Source of the DNA: JAGQPD01 sp020426865
GTDB taxonomy: Bacteria; Planctomycetota; Planctomycetia; Pirellulales; Pirellulaceae
Assembly (NCBI GenBank): GCA_041399065.1
Contig: JAWKTN010000010.1
Coordinates: forward strand, 124,001-188,000
Direction: 5' to 3'
DNA length: 64,000 nucleotides
The number at the start of each line of letters is the position of its first letter. Within the stretch, counting starts at the first letter, position 1. The notes under the pieces are model-generated. The model did no database searches, was not told where the DNA came from, and saw nothing but the letters and a program-made list of their open reading frames with translations. The position numbers were made by a program, and so were the translations under genes. Positions 1 through 11,300 of this stretch are shown one piece after another.

Positions 1-1426
1 GATGGGTGGCGGTTGCGGTTAGGCTGCCGTTCATTAGGGACAGCGCTTGAATCGGGCCGAGTTCATATTTCGTACCCCGCGTAATTTGTTGCATGGACAT
101 CACGAATTGCAGCCGCCGTGTATCGCGCAGGGCCGGAGGAACGGCGACATTGTTGTCTTGCAGTGTTTGGGTACCTACAGTGCGTTCCAGACTGTCGTAC
201 ATCTGTTCCGCGGAAAGTGGCCGAGGTGCATAGTAGGCGAACAAGTCTCGACTAGGCAAATCGGTTTGTTCGCCGGCCATCGACGACAATTGATACGTGT
301 TCGTGTTGACCAACACGCGATAGAGTTGTTGCAAGTCGAAGCCACTATGGGCAAAAAACTTCGCAAGTTCATCGAGCAGCTCGGGATGGCTTGCCGGGTT
401 GCCAGGACCAAGGTCGTCGACCGGTTCCACGATTCCGCGACCAAACAGTTGTGACCAGACGCGGTTCACGGCGGCTTTTGCCAGGTAGGGGTTGTCGCGT
501 GAGGCCATCCAGATGGCCAATTGCATTCGCCGCGTTCCTCCCTCTGCCGGGTCGGCCATTCGCGATCCTGGATACTTCGGCGCGATCACTTCGTCGCTGT
601 CGGGGAGTGTCACTTCGCCGCGATTGGAATCTTGTAGCGATCGGCCATTGCGTGATTGCATGGCATTGCGATCTTCCAGTTGAGCGAAAAAGGCAGCGTA
701 GCCCCAAAAGTCACGCTGCGTCCAGGAATCGAAGGGATGATTGTGGCATTGGGCGCACTGCATCCGAACACCCAAAAAAATCTGGGCCGTTTGTCCCGCG
801 AGCTCTTCCGGTTTGAGCTCCAATGATGTGTAAAACAACCCGGGACCGTTTTCCAGCGAGCCGCTGGCCATTAGAAACTCGGCCACAAGGCTGTCGTAGC
901 GGAGGTTATCGGCGAACTGTTGCTGCAGCCAGCTCTGCAGACCCATGGCGTTACCGAGTTCGTCTGGGCGAAATCCATTGGGAAGCAGTAGATTGCGCCA
1001 GAGGTTGGCCAAGTGCGTTGAGTGCCGTGGCGATGACAATAAAGAGTCAATTAGTCGCGCGCGTTTGTCATCGCCGGCATCGCCGAGAAATCGCCGAGCT
1101 TCTGCCACCGGCGGAGTGACACCCGTCAGGTCCAGGTAGACGCGACGCATAAACCGTGCGTCGTCGGACATCGGTGCCGGCGCCACCTCCTCGGCGGCCC
1201 ACCGTTCCGCAATCAGAGCATCCACCCGCGCGGACATCGTACGCCCGGATGCGTCTTGCCCATGGGTGCCTTCATTTTCATTGGCAAAAATACTATTTGA
1301 GCCAATGGCCAACAGCAGCGCCGAAAGCCCCCACCTAAGGATTGGTCCCGACAAAGTCGACGACGAAGCTGCCCGCTTCGTTCTGCCGAACCCTTGGCGT
1401 TCAACAGTGAGTGTTGTGGTCTTCAC
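1..1426 (-). CDS. DUF1549/DUF1553 domain protein (planctomycete PSD1-type), 3' part outside window
   Basis: An open frame runs from a GTG at 1426 to the window edge, about 475 codons with no stop. After a basic N-terminus there is a hydrophobic stretch (LSALLLAIGSNSIFA) suggesting export. DUF1549 features follow, including MRRVYLDLTG and QCAQCHNHPFDSW, which holds a CxxCH motif. The DUF1553 part has NRVWSQLFGRGIVEP and QALSLMNG near the edge. These paired domains are typical planctomycete exported proteins of unknown biochemical role, often next to cytochrome-like or sulfatase genes. The GTG was chosen because GGAG lies 8 bases upstream; a TTG at 1354 would give a more ordinary signal peptide. 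The C-terminus is not visible. Confidence 0.85.
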   Translation of the reverse strand, partial: MKTTTLTVERQGFGRTKRAASSSTLSGPILRWGLSALLLAIGSNSIFANENEGTHGQDASGRTMSARVDALIAERWAAEEVAPAPMSDDARFMRRVYLDLTGVTPPVAEARRFLGDAGDDKRARLIDSLLSSPRHSTHLANLWRNLLLPNGFRPDELGNAMGLQSWLQQQFADNLRYDSLVAEFLMASGSLENGPGLFYTSLELKPEELAGQTAQIFLGVRMQCAQCHNHPFDSWTQRDFWGYAAFFAQLEDRNAMQSRNGRSLQDSNRGEVTLPDSDEVIAPKYPGSRMADPAEGGTRRMQLAIWMASRDNPYLAKAAVNRVWSQLFGRGIVEPVDDLGPGNPASHPELLDELAKFFAHSGFDLQQLYRVLVNTNTYQLSSMAGEQTDLPSRDLFAYYAPRPLSAEQMYDSLERTVGTQTLQDNNVAVPPALRDTRRLQFVMSMQQITRGTKYELGPIQALSLMNGSLTATATH

Positions 1427-1704
1427 CAGGTGGGCTCCACGCTATGCAGTTTTGGCCAGAAAACCAGTTTCTATGTTATCAAGCGGCGAGCGGCCCTGCC
1501 TACCGCCGGTAGTCATTTTATCCAGAACTTCGTCAAGTTCCCCAAAAGTTTGGGTTGATGGCGACAGATTTTGCTAACTTGCGCAAATATGCTTCTAGGT
1601 CGGCGATACTACCGAGACCATCGAGTGTTGTAGTATCAGGCAAATCAAGACATGACGAGCGGCATGGTAACGCAGTTTACGCAAGACTCCGACGAACCTT
1701 TTGA

Positions 1705-2343
1705 ATGGACGAGCCTAACGAAGCGGAACTCGGCGAGCGAATCGTCAGGGGTGATTGGGACGCCTGGGACGCGTTCTATGACGCCTATGCTACGCGCCTA
1801 TGGCGTTACACGGCCCGGATCGTGGGACGAAATCACGCGGACGTGCACGATATCGTTCAAAACACGTTCGTCGAAGCGGCGCGTTCGGCACATCGGTACG
1901 ATGCCAACCGCGGCACGTTGGACAATTGGATATGGGGCATTGCCGCCCATCAGATACAACGACACTTTCGCAGCCAATCGCGATCCGAGCTACTGGCCCG
2001 AGCCGTCGTTGATGGCGGCACGCGCACCGCTGATTTACGGCGGTTGCTGGAGAATCCAGAGCTCTGTCCGGATGAAGCGTATGAACGAGTCGAAACGTGC
2101 CAAACGGTGCGTCAGACGCTTGCGAGTATCCTGCCCGACTATGCTCGACTGTTAATTGCCAAGTACTTGGACAATGAGACGACGATTCACATCGCAGAGT
2201 TGACAGGTCAGAGCAGCGACGCAGTCACTTCGAAACTGGCGCGAGCGCGACGGGCCTTTCGCGAGAAGTTCATGCAGTTAGCTGGCGAAGTCTCCGAGAC
2301 ATCGATTCATGCAAAGGTGACGGAAGATCATGAGCGAGCGTGA
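1705..2343 (+). CDS. ECF-type RNA polymerase sigma factor
   Basis: A 212-residue protein of normal ECF length. Region 2 lies at about residues 15-85 (WDAFYDAYATRLWRYTARIV, then DVHDIVQNTFVEAARSAHRY, the usual core-binding and -10 segments). Region 4 lies at about 125-185, with a helix-turn-helix ending in SSDAVTSKLARARRAFREK. It should direct RNA polymerase to a small regulon. Its last 14 bases overlap the start of the giant downstream gene, so the two are almost certainly co-translated. That neighbour has a short cytoplasmic N-terminus and one membrane helix and is the natural candidate anti-sigma factor. There is no strong Shine-Dalgarno site before the ATG. The family is clear; the target promoters are unknown. 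Confidence 0.93.
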   Translation: MDEPNEAELGERIVRGDWDAWDAFYDAYATRLWRYTARIVGRNHADVHDIVQNTFVEAARSAHRYDANRGTLDNWIWGIAAHQIQRHFRSQSRSELLARAVVDGGTRTADLRRLLENPELCPDEAYERVETCQTVRQTLASILPDYARLLIAKYLDNETTIHIAELTGQSSDAVTSKLARARRAFREKFMQLAGEVSETSIHAKVTEDHERA

Positions 2344-5300
2344 ATACACCGCCGACGAATCGCTTCGGCGATTGCTGAATCCGCTTGACAGGGACTTGCC
2401 CGCGCCTGACGACCACGCCTTGGCCGCGATTCGCGCTCGAGCCCGTGACGAATTCGCAAAGACGCACGCCAGGCAACGTATCGCCGGCGGAACCGACGCG
2501 AGCGGACCGGCGTCCAATCCTCATAGAGCGACAGCGCAACCGACGACTTTTAAACGAACCGTTCAAAGAGATGTAAGGAGTGTGATCGTGAAGTCGATCC
2601 TCATGACATTGGCGACGGCCGCTACGATCGGCGGACTCTATTTTCTTGACATCGTTCCATCTGTCACGCACGAGCCGCAGCAGCGGGTTACCACCGAGCC
2701 GGAGACGGAAGCGGATGGCATGCCCCTGGCGCAGGTGCTGCACGAGCTCGCAGATGCAAAAACCGTCCGCCTGGTACGCACCGACGAAGACGCAGCAGAG
2801 AAACAACAGATACTGATGGCCAAAGGTGGTTTGCTGCGAGTCGATCGGCCAAACAGTGTGATTGTTGGCAGGCGGGACAGGCTCTGGGAGTCAAATAGTG
2901 TGACAACGCCGACGCAACGTTCTGTGTCCCCCTACTACGACACCGAATTGGAAGGCATCAATGTATTGGCGTTGTTGGATATTCAAGATGCAAGGTCGCT
3001 GCGAACGGCCCTGTCGTTGCGTCCCCAGGTTCGAGATGACCGGACCACCGCCGACAGTAGCGTTTACCGCTTGGCGATGCTGACTGACAGCCAAGGTGAC
3101 CAGTGGAACGTAGATGTCGTGACCGACCGAGGGAGCGGCCGGCTGAAAGCGATTGATGCACGCTGTGGGCAGCGCCGTCGACACATCGAGCTGGTAGCCA
3201 TGAACGAGCCGCTAGACGAAGAGAAGTTTGTCATCGATGGAGGGCTTTCCGACGATGGTCGCGCAGGGAAAGTGACGGATGTACAAGGTGTCGTGCTGCT
3301 GCGACCGGCTGGAGCTGCGCGCGGAACGCCAGTCTCTATCAGCATGTTGTTGCGACCAGGTGACGTTCTGCAGACAGATGTGAGGGGCGCCAACGCAGCG
3401 ACGCTGCAGTTGGGGCCCGGACGAGAAGCCGTCGTTGGGCCTGGGACGCAGTTGGAGATTGTTTCCGCCGACCACGTTCGCCTGGTGGAAGGCGAGCTGT
3501 CGTTGCAGGTAAGTGACGAAACAAGCCTCCAGTTGGAGGGTGCCGACGGGCAAATGCGGCAAGTTGCGGGATCGCACGTCTATCGGCAAAATCGCGGACG
3601 AGAACCGCTCGTGGAATTGTCGTTGCGCCCGGCATGGCTGCAAGGATACGAGGGTGAATCGGTCAGCGATGCGCTCGGAAGCCTCGTCGCCAAGATCGAC
3701 GGGCGGGACGTGCCCTTGACGGTCGGCTTCCACCGAGTCAACGTAGAAATCCGCGACCAAATCGCGCGCACCGTGATCGAAGAATCGTTCGTGAACAACA
3801 CCGGAAGAAGATTGGAGGGGGTATTCTACTTTCCACTGCCAGCCGACGCCTCGATCGCCGGGTTCGGCATGTGGATCGGTGATACGTTGGTGGAAGCTGA
3901 TATCGTGGAAAAACAACGTGCGCGCGAAATCTATGAGACAATCCTTCGCGAAAAGCGTGATCCCGGTCTATTGGAATGGGCTGGCGGGAACTTGTTCAAG
4001 GCTCGCGTGTTTCCCATCGAACCCCATGCCGAAAAGAAGATCAAGATTTCGTACACGCAGGTGCTGCCACTGGAAGGAAATTCGTATCGATATTCCTACG
4101 CGTTGGCGAGCGACTTTTTGCGGGAGCATCCGCTACGAGAACTGGATATCATCGTTCAGGTCGTTTCTAGCGTACCACTGACGAGCGTGGGCAGTCCGTC
4201 GCATCCGACGATCGACCATCAGACGACCAACGCCGCAGAACTGCGTTACTCGGCGCAAGACTATTCGCCAATCCGAGATTTCGAGGTGCAGGTGGAGGTG
4301 AACCGACCGGCGACTGCGATAAAGTTGATTCCACATCGCCGTGGCGACGATGGATACTTCATGTTGCAGTTGATGCCGCCGACCGAAGAAGCGGCCGGCT
4401 GGATGCGTGATGTCGTCGGAGATTCCGGACCGCTTGCGCTCACGCTGTTGTGTGACACGTCAGCATCAATGGATGCGAACGCTCGACGAAAACAAGCGGA
4501 GCTCGTCGCCGCTCTCCTGCAGTCATTGGGGGCCAATGATCGGTTTCGACTTGCCGCGTGCGACGTTGATTGCGTGTGGTTCGAAGGCGATGCCCAACCG
4601 CATGACACGACGGCCACTCCCTCGGCCCGCTCGTGGCTTGAAGCTCGTCGGTCGCTAGGATGGTCGAATCTAAAACGGACGTTCGAAAAGGTTGCATCCG
4701 CCGTCCCCGCCGGTGAACGTGTCATTTACGTTGGCGACGGCATTGACGTTGCCATCGAAAGTGATCCCGCCGCCTTTGCACAGTTCATTTCCCAGTTGAA
4801 ACTAAACGATCATGTGACGCTACACGCCGTGTCAGTAAGTTCGTCGTACGAAGCGTTAGCGATGCAGGCGATTGCATCGCGTGGTGGAGGTGCAGTGTTG
4901 CAGGTCAACGACTCGAATTCGCCTGCCGACGTGGCCCGGACGATTCTCAGCGAAGCCGTGCGGCCCGCGATTCGGGACCTTCATGTACAATTTGAAGGAC
5001 TGCCGACAGCTCGCGTCTATCCCGAACAATTACCCAATCTCGTGGTCGGCAAACAGCAAATCCTCCTGGGGAGATACCTGCCCGCCGGAGCGACGAAAGA
5101 CGGCCAAGTCGTTGTGTCTGGGATGCAAAATGGCAAGCGAGTTCAATTTCGTGCGCCGATTTCACTGGTAGACGACGAACAAGGAAACTCATTCATTCCG
5201 CGGTTATGGGCACGTATGCACCTCGATCACCTACTGCAACGGGGACAGTCTTCAACGGTACGTGACGACGTGATCGCACTGAGCGAAGAGTACCATATCA

Positions 5301-8300
5301 TCACGCCGTACACGTCACTGCTGGTTCTGGAAACGGACGAAGACCGTGAACGATTCAAAGTGCAAAGACGATTCCAGATGCGAGACGGCGAAAAGTTTTT
5401 TGCGGAGGGTCGTGATCTTGCGACCTATCAATTACGTCAACAGCAAATGAAAATCGCCGGGGCATGGCGACTGGGGCTTCGCCGGACCGTGTTGCAGCAG
5501 CTACAGGGGTTGGGTCGCGATATCGTGCCGGATGTCCCGCAACCTATTTACTTGGGAACCGTCGTACGGGAGCTTTCATCAGGGCCATGGGGCGGGACCG
5601 ACTGGTATGCCCCTAGCGACCTCGCTCCTCGAAGTGGCGGTCTCGCACGGGGCTACGGCGGATACGGAGATCCAGGAGGCTATGGCGGTTACCGAACTTA
5701 TGGCAACAACTTTTCCCAGATGGGCGAAGAGCTTCAGATGATGGTCACCCCAAGGGTGATCACCAACACCTGGGAAAGTGGTGGCGTTGACTTCGAGTCT
5801 TACAGTGATTCTAAGGGAACGGTCGTCAACGGACGATTCGAAAACTTCGACGCCGATCTCTTCGCGACAAAAGGCCAACCGGTGGCGGGAGCCGTTTACA
5901 ACCGCGGGGAACAGGTGAGTCACGAGAGTGGCTTCAGTTTTTTCGCTGGATTTGCCGGACGGAGTCAACAGCAATCGTATGGGTTTGGCCTTGATGGAAC
6001 TTTAACACTCGTATCCGGAGAGCCGGAATCACGCCTATCCGGTTTATACGACATGCCGCTTGGCAGTCGACGGCCGGTTTCGACCGAGTATTTTCTCGGG
6101 CAAGAACGGTACCGGGGACGTGGCATCGTCGCTGATCGCCTTCCGCCTGGATACCCGCCGTCCCTGATCAATGAAATCTTTGCACTGCCAGGTCATCCAA
6201 TCGTGCCTGGTGCGAAGAAACCGGATACGTGGACCGGTCATGCGCTGGAACTGGCAAACGGCCTGTTGCGACGGGAAAAACTCCGGCAATTGACCGGCAC
6301 CCTGCGGATCGATCGGGAAACGCAGTCGTATGACAATCGCAGGAATCGCGTCACGAGCGTTTCGACTCGAACCGATCTCGTCTCCAAAGATTCATGGGTA
6401 ACCCGTAGCACCGACGGTCTCTTGCATACGATTGTCGAATGGTGCGACGGCGAAAACCGTGGCGCCTACTCCGAAGCGTATTTGCTCGGGGCGTCGCGCG
6501 CAGCTCGCCGAGGAGATCTTGGCTTTGATCGATTAGGGCTAAGTGATTATTCATTGACATCCCTTGCGGAAACCTATCGTGAGTATACGCCGGAAATAAC
6601 CCGCGTCGATGACCGGCATTCCGTGCTGGTGCTGCGACACGTCAATGCCCCAGGTTACGAGATCCGTTTCGAGATCGATACGCAGCGGAACGTCGTACTC
6701 GCAACTGAAGTGCGTCAAGAAGGCAAGCTCCAGTCGCGAACGCAGTTTTCGGAATTCGTCGAAGTGGAATCGCAATGGTGGGCCACGCGGACCGAAACAT
6801 TCGATCGCGATCTCAAACGTATTAGCTCGACGACGTTCCACATAAAGGCCTTGAGCGATCAGGAGACTACAGCGGCGAAACAGGAGTTGCTGTCGCGACG
6901 TGCTTTGGCCCTGACCGTGCATTTACCGTTGCCCAAGGTGTCGGATGCCAAACAGGCGATTGCCCGAGCAACCGAGGTGACGCCGGAAGACCATCTGTCC
7001 TTGGTCTTATATTACGCCGCAAGCCAACGATGGCAGCAAGTGCATGCACAGCTGGAAGCCTTTGCGTCGGCAGCCAACAAAGACCGAAACTCGCCTTACG
7101 AAGGATTGCGATGGCTGACGGCGGCCGTGGAGCAAGTAGGTCGTCGTCAGGAAGAGCTCCGCATACGCTTGCTTGCCGAAGCGGAGGCACTCAGTCGTTC
7201 GCAGGACGAACAACGATATCGATTGGCCCAGCACGTCTGGCAACTATGCGAACAAGTATTGTCGGTGAACGAACGTCTGGAAATCCTTGATCGTCTGAGG
7301 CCAGTCTATCAGCAGCAACCAGATTGGCTGCAGGCCGACAAGACCTGGAAACTGCATCGTGCTCAGAATCTGGTCTCGGCAGGACATTCGGACGACGCAA
7401 GCGTTGTTTGGAGCCAGCTCCAGCGTGAGTACCCCGACGACCTTGATACGCAACTACAGTGTGCGCAGCATTGGATCAACTCGCAAGATTTGGCACGGGC
7501 ATATGAACTGTTCCAGTCGTTGCTTGACGACCGCCAAACGTGGAATGTGTCCGAACGAGATCGCGTGCGAGAGGCTTGGACTCGACAGCTGCGCGGCAAC
7601 TGGCAGTATCGCGATATCGTCGAACATGCTGGGCCGTGGCTGGCGGATGATGCCGAAGCAAAATGGTTATGTGAAATCTATCTTTCATCGCTGGTAAGGG
7701 TTGGGGACGTCGAAAAGGCCAGCGAGACAGTGACGGAGTGGTTGAAGCTGGCGCGCCGCCCAACTGATGATCGCACCGCAGCGGAAACGGCTCGATTGAC
7801 GTCCGCGATCGAATTCGCGCGCGGACGATCGAGTGAGTTTAATTCTGACCGTATCGAGCCCCATTGGTATCAACCGCTGTACGACGCAACGCAGCAATTG
7901 CTGGACCGGCAGGTTCCCGATTGGAGTATGTTGAGTGTGATTCTCAACGAAAACCGGCTTCGCGGAAACGCCGAATTCGATGAGTTACACAAGCAATTTT
8001 TCCAGAAGTTGGTCCAAGAGGCGGACCACCTTTCACTCGTTGCGATTGACAATTACGTGAGATGGGTGGATCAGAGTCGCGTGACGACGGCTACCCAAGA
8101 CTGGCAGCAGGTCATCGACAAAGTGCGGCAACGATGGCAGCAAACCGCGGACCCTCTGCAAAGGCACTCGGTTGGTCAGCGGTTGGAACGAATTCTTGCG
8201 GCACATGCAGATGTCGAATCTCGGTTGGTGTTCCTGAGGGAGGAGCTTGCCGTAGGGCCGGACGACTATCGGTCGGGGTATCGCACCGAATTGTTTCAAC

Positions 8301-11300
8301 TACTGGTCGATCAGCCGTGGTCGGCCGAATACGAAGATGAAGCACTGCATCTGGTTGGATTGAGAGTGCCCAACGAGGACGAGGCGAATTATCTGGTTCG
8401 CTGCGTCTTTGATTTACGTAAGCTCACCGACGCCATGGTTCAGAAGCGTTTTGAACAGGCAATGAAGGAATTACCGGAGCAGGAGAAACTGACACGCAAC
8501 GAGCTGCGAGACGCGAGATGGCAGCGAATGAACGAGGCGAAAAAAGGTGTTGCAGCGCGATGGCAGAATGAGATGCCTGGGATGGAGGAGCCATTGCGAA
8601 GGTGGACGCAGACCGAAGTTCTAGCTTTGCATGTGCAATTGGAGCAAGAGCTTGATGATGTCGCAGCGATGGGTTGGGAACTGGTCGGAGCCAAACCACT
8701 GGCGAGTCCAATCCAGGCCGACGACAAATTGCTCGAGGATCGGCCCGATGAAGTCAGCGAGGAAAGGGATGACGAGGACGCAGAGCGGATACAATTCACT
8801 CGCGATCAGTTGGCGTATCTACTGCAACAGCGTTGTTTGTGGATGCTAACAAACCTGGCCGCTCGCCGCACGGGCACCGACGAACTCCGCCAGAAACTCG
8901 AAGACTTCTTCGTGGCTGGGCAGGCAATGGCGGACGAGCGTGACGCGTGGCGTCAATGGCAGTTGCGTCTATTGATCTCGCTCGATCGCGTCGACAAGTT
9001 GCATGCGGTGCTCCAGGATTGGGTGAAAGATGATGGCCCAGGACAGTATACTTGGCGGGAGATGCTGGCAAAATTACTGGCCGAGCAAGGCAAGGTGGAA
9101 GACGCCATCGTGCAACTTGAAGAAGTCCGTGATGCGGATGAGTTGTCCGCGGCCGATTACTCGGTGTTGGCCAATTGGTATCTGACCGTCGATCGCCGCG
9201 AGGACTACGACCGAGCGCGTGTCGTCGCATATTCGATGATGCAGGAGTGGGAACTGAGGAACCTGCTGCAGCAATATCGGGGGCGATGGGAACAGCGTGG
9301 CGACTCGAGATCAGTGCCCGTGGAATTTGATGAATCGATGCTCTTTGTGCTGCGAGCGCTCATGTCGAAAGCGTCGTCGCCACATTACTACGTGGACGAA
9401 ATGGCGTCCCTTTATCGGGCGTGTCGTGATTTTCGTTTGATGGAATCCATTCCCGATTTGGTTATCGGACATTCTGCGCAGCAAGTGTACCCGTTGTTGT
9501 CGCAGCTCCGCGAAACTGCCCTGACTGAACTTCATGAGGAGGCAACTGTGGATCAACTCGTTGAGCGGATCGAGGTGATTCGGACGGGCGCCAGTTGGCG
9601 TGAAGAACTGACGGAGGTCGACCAGCGTGCATTAGACTTGCTCGAGGCGTTGGTTGAATCGCGAGCCGCGGATTTACTGAACCAGCCAGGATTCCATGCT
9701 GCTCGGGCGTCGGCAGCGATGCAGCGCGCATTTGATCGTCAATGGGCCAACGGCGAACCGGTACACGCCGCCGAATTCCTGCGACGTCTGGGGCGCATCA
9801 ATGATCCGGCAATGTCCGTCAAGCAACTCGAGCAGTTGGCCGTGCTACATGCACGGGCTCAGGACCGGTCCATTGACCGCCTGCGAATCGCACATAGCTT
9901 AGCCGTTACACTGTGGAGCTACGACAGGTACGAAGAGTCAATCGATCGATTAGTGAGTGATTTAGACGCATACTGCGTGCCGTTTGAGGGAAGGGTTCCG
10001 TTGCAAGCAAGGGATGCGTTCGACAGCCTTGTCACTACGCTGAACAACCGCGGCCGGTTTGCCGAATCCGAACGGCGACTTCGTCGACAGCTTGACATGG
10101 CCCAGTCAAACGCAACGCGTTCGTGGCTTAAACAGAAGCTATATGAAACGTATCTCCTCGCCCTGCAGCGCGACGGTCGCGTTTCCGTCGGTAGCGGTTT
10201 GGCGTTGTACAACTCGACGCGGCAACAAATGCTGCGGGATATTTCGGCGGCCGAGAATAGCAATGTGAGTTCGTTTGTGGGTCAGCTCATGCAGCTGTTC
10301 GAAACCGCCCATCGGCAGAAACTCCGCGGTGCGGAGCAAGACCTACGCAGTTTTGCGTTCGGTACATTCAATGAGTTCGGCGATCAGCAGCCGGTTCAAT
10401 ATCACAATCTGGCGACGGTGGCGTACGGTCCAGTTGAGCGGATACTCGGCAAGCGGACCGGTTTGGCATTTTTGATTCAGCGGATAGAGGGGCAGCCGGA
10501 GTGGTTGACGTTGGACAATCAGGACGGATGGAACCACCACGCCTGGCGACTCTCCGAGTTGCGGCGTGAACTGGGGGCGTCGATGGGTGATTTGGAGCCA
10601 CGACTGTTGGCAATTGTCAAATCCGAACTGCAACGCGATCTGGAACGCGGGCGCCGACGAAATTACGTGTTGTACGGTGGCGGGAGTAACGAATTCTGGG
10701 CCGAGAAACGGGCAGATTTTTTGCGGGTCGCACAGGAAGTTGCCGAAGCACGAAAAGACTCGGTGCAGTCGCTCGTCTACATCGCCGATTACATTGGTGG
10801 CCAATTGAATGAAGATGCGTTAGCCATTGATCTCCTGCAGGCCGCGAAGGTTCGGTTCGACTGGAATGAGTCGCTATTGAACAAATTGGCGGAACTCCTG
10901 GAGCGATCGAACCGACATGGCGAGGCGATCGTTGTGTTGCAGGAATTGGTAGAACACAATCCCGGGCAGGTCGATTTTCGGGCGCGTTTGCAACTTGCGT
11001 TAAGTCTGGCCAAGCGAAGGGACGAGGCCTTGGAGGAGTTGCGTAAGAGTGATGTCTATTTTCGTAAGGAGGCGTGGAGCGAACATGTGGCCAATCGCTT
11101 GGCCGAGGCATCTTTAGATTGCGAATTCTTTCCACAGGCGATTGTCTATTACAGCGATGCCATCCGGCAACACAAGGAATCGCAGCGAAATGACGTGCGA
11201 AACGACAATGTACTGGCCACCTACTACCGACAACAGGCGCTCGCATTGGCCGGAGTCGATCGCACATCGGACGCCGTGGAAGCGATCATGGCCGGCTTGT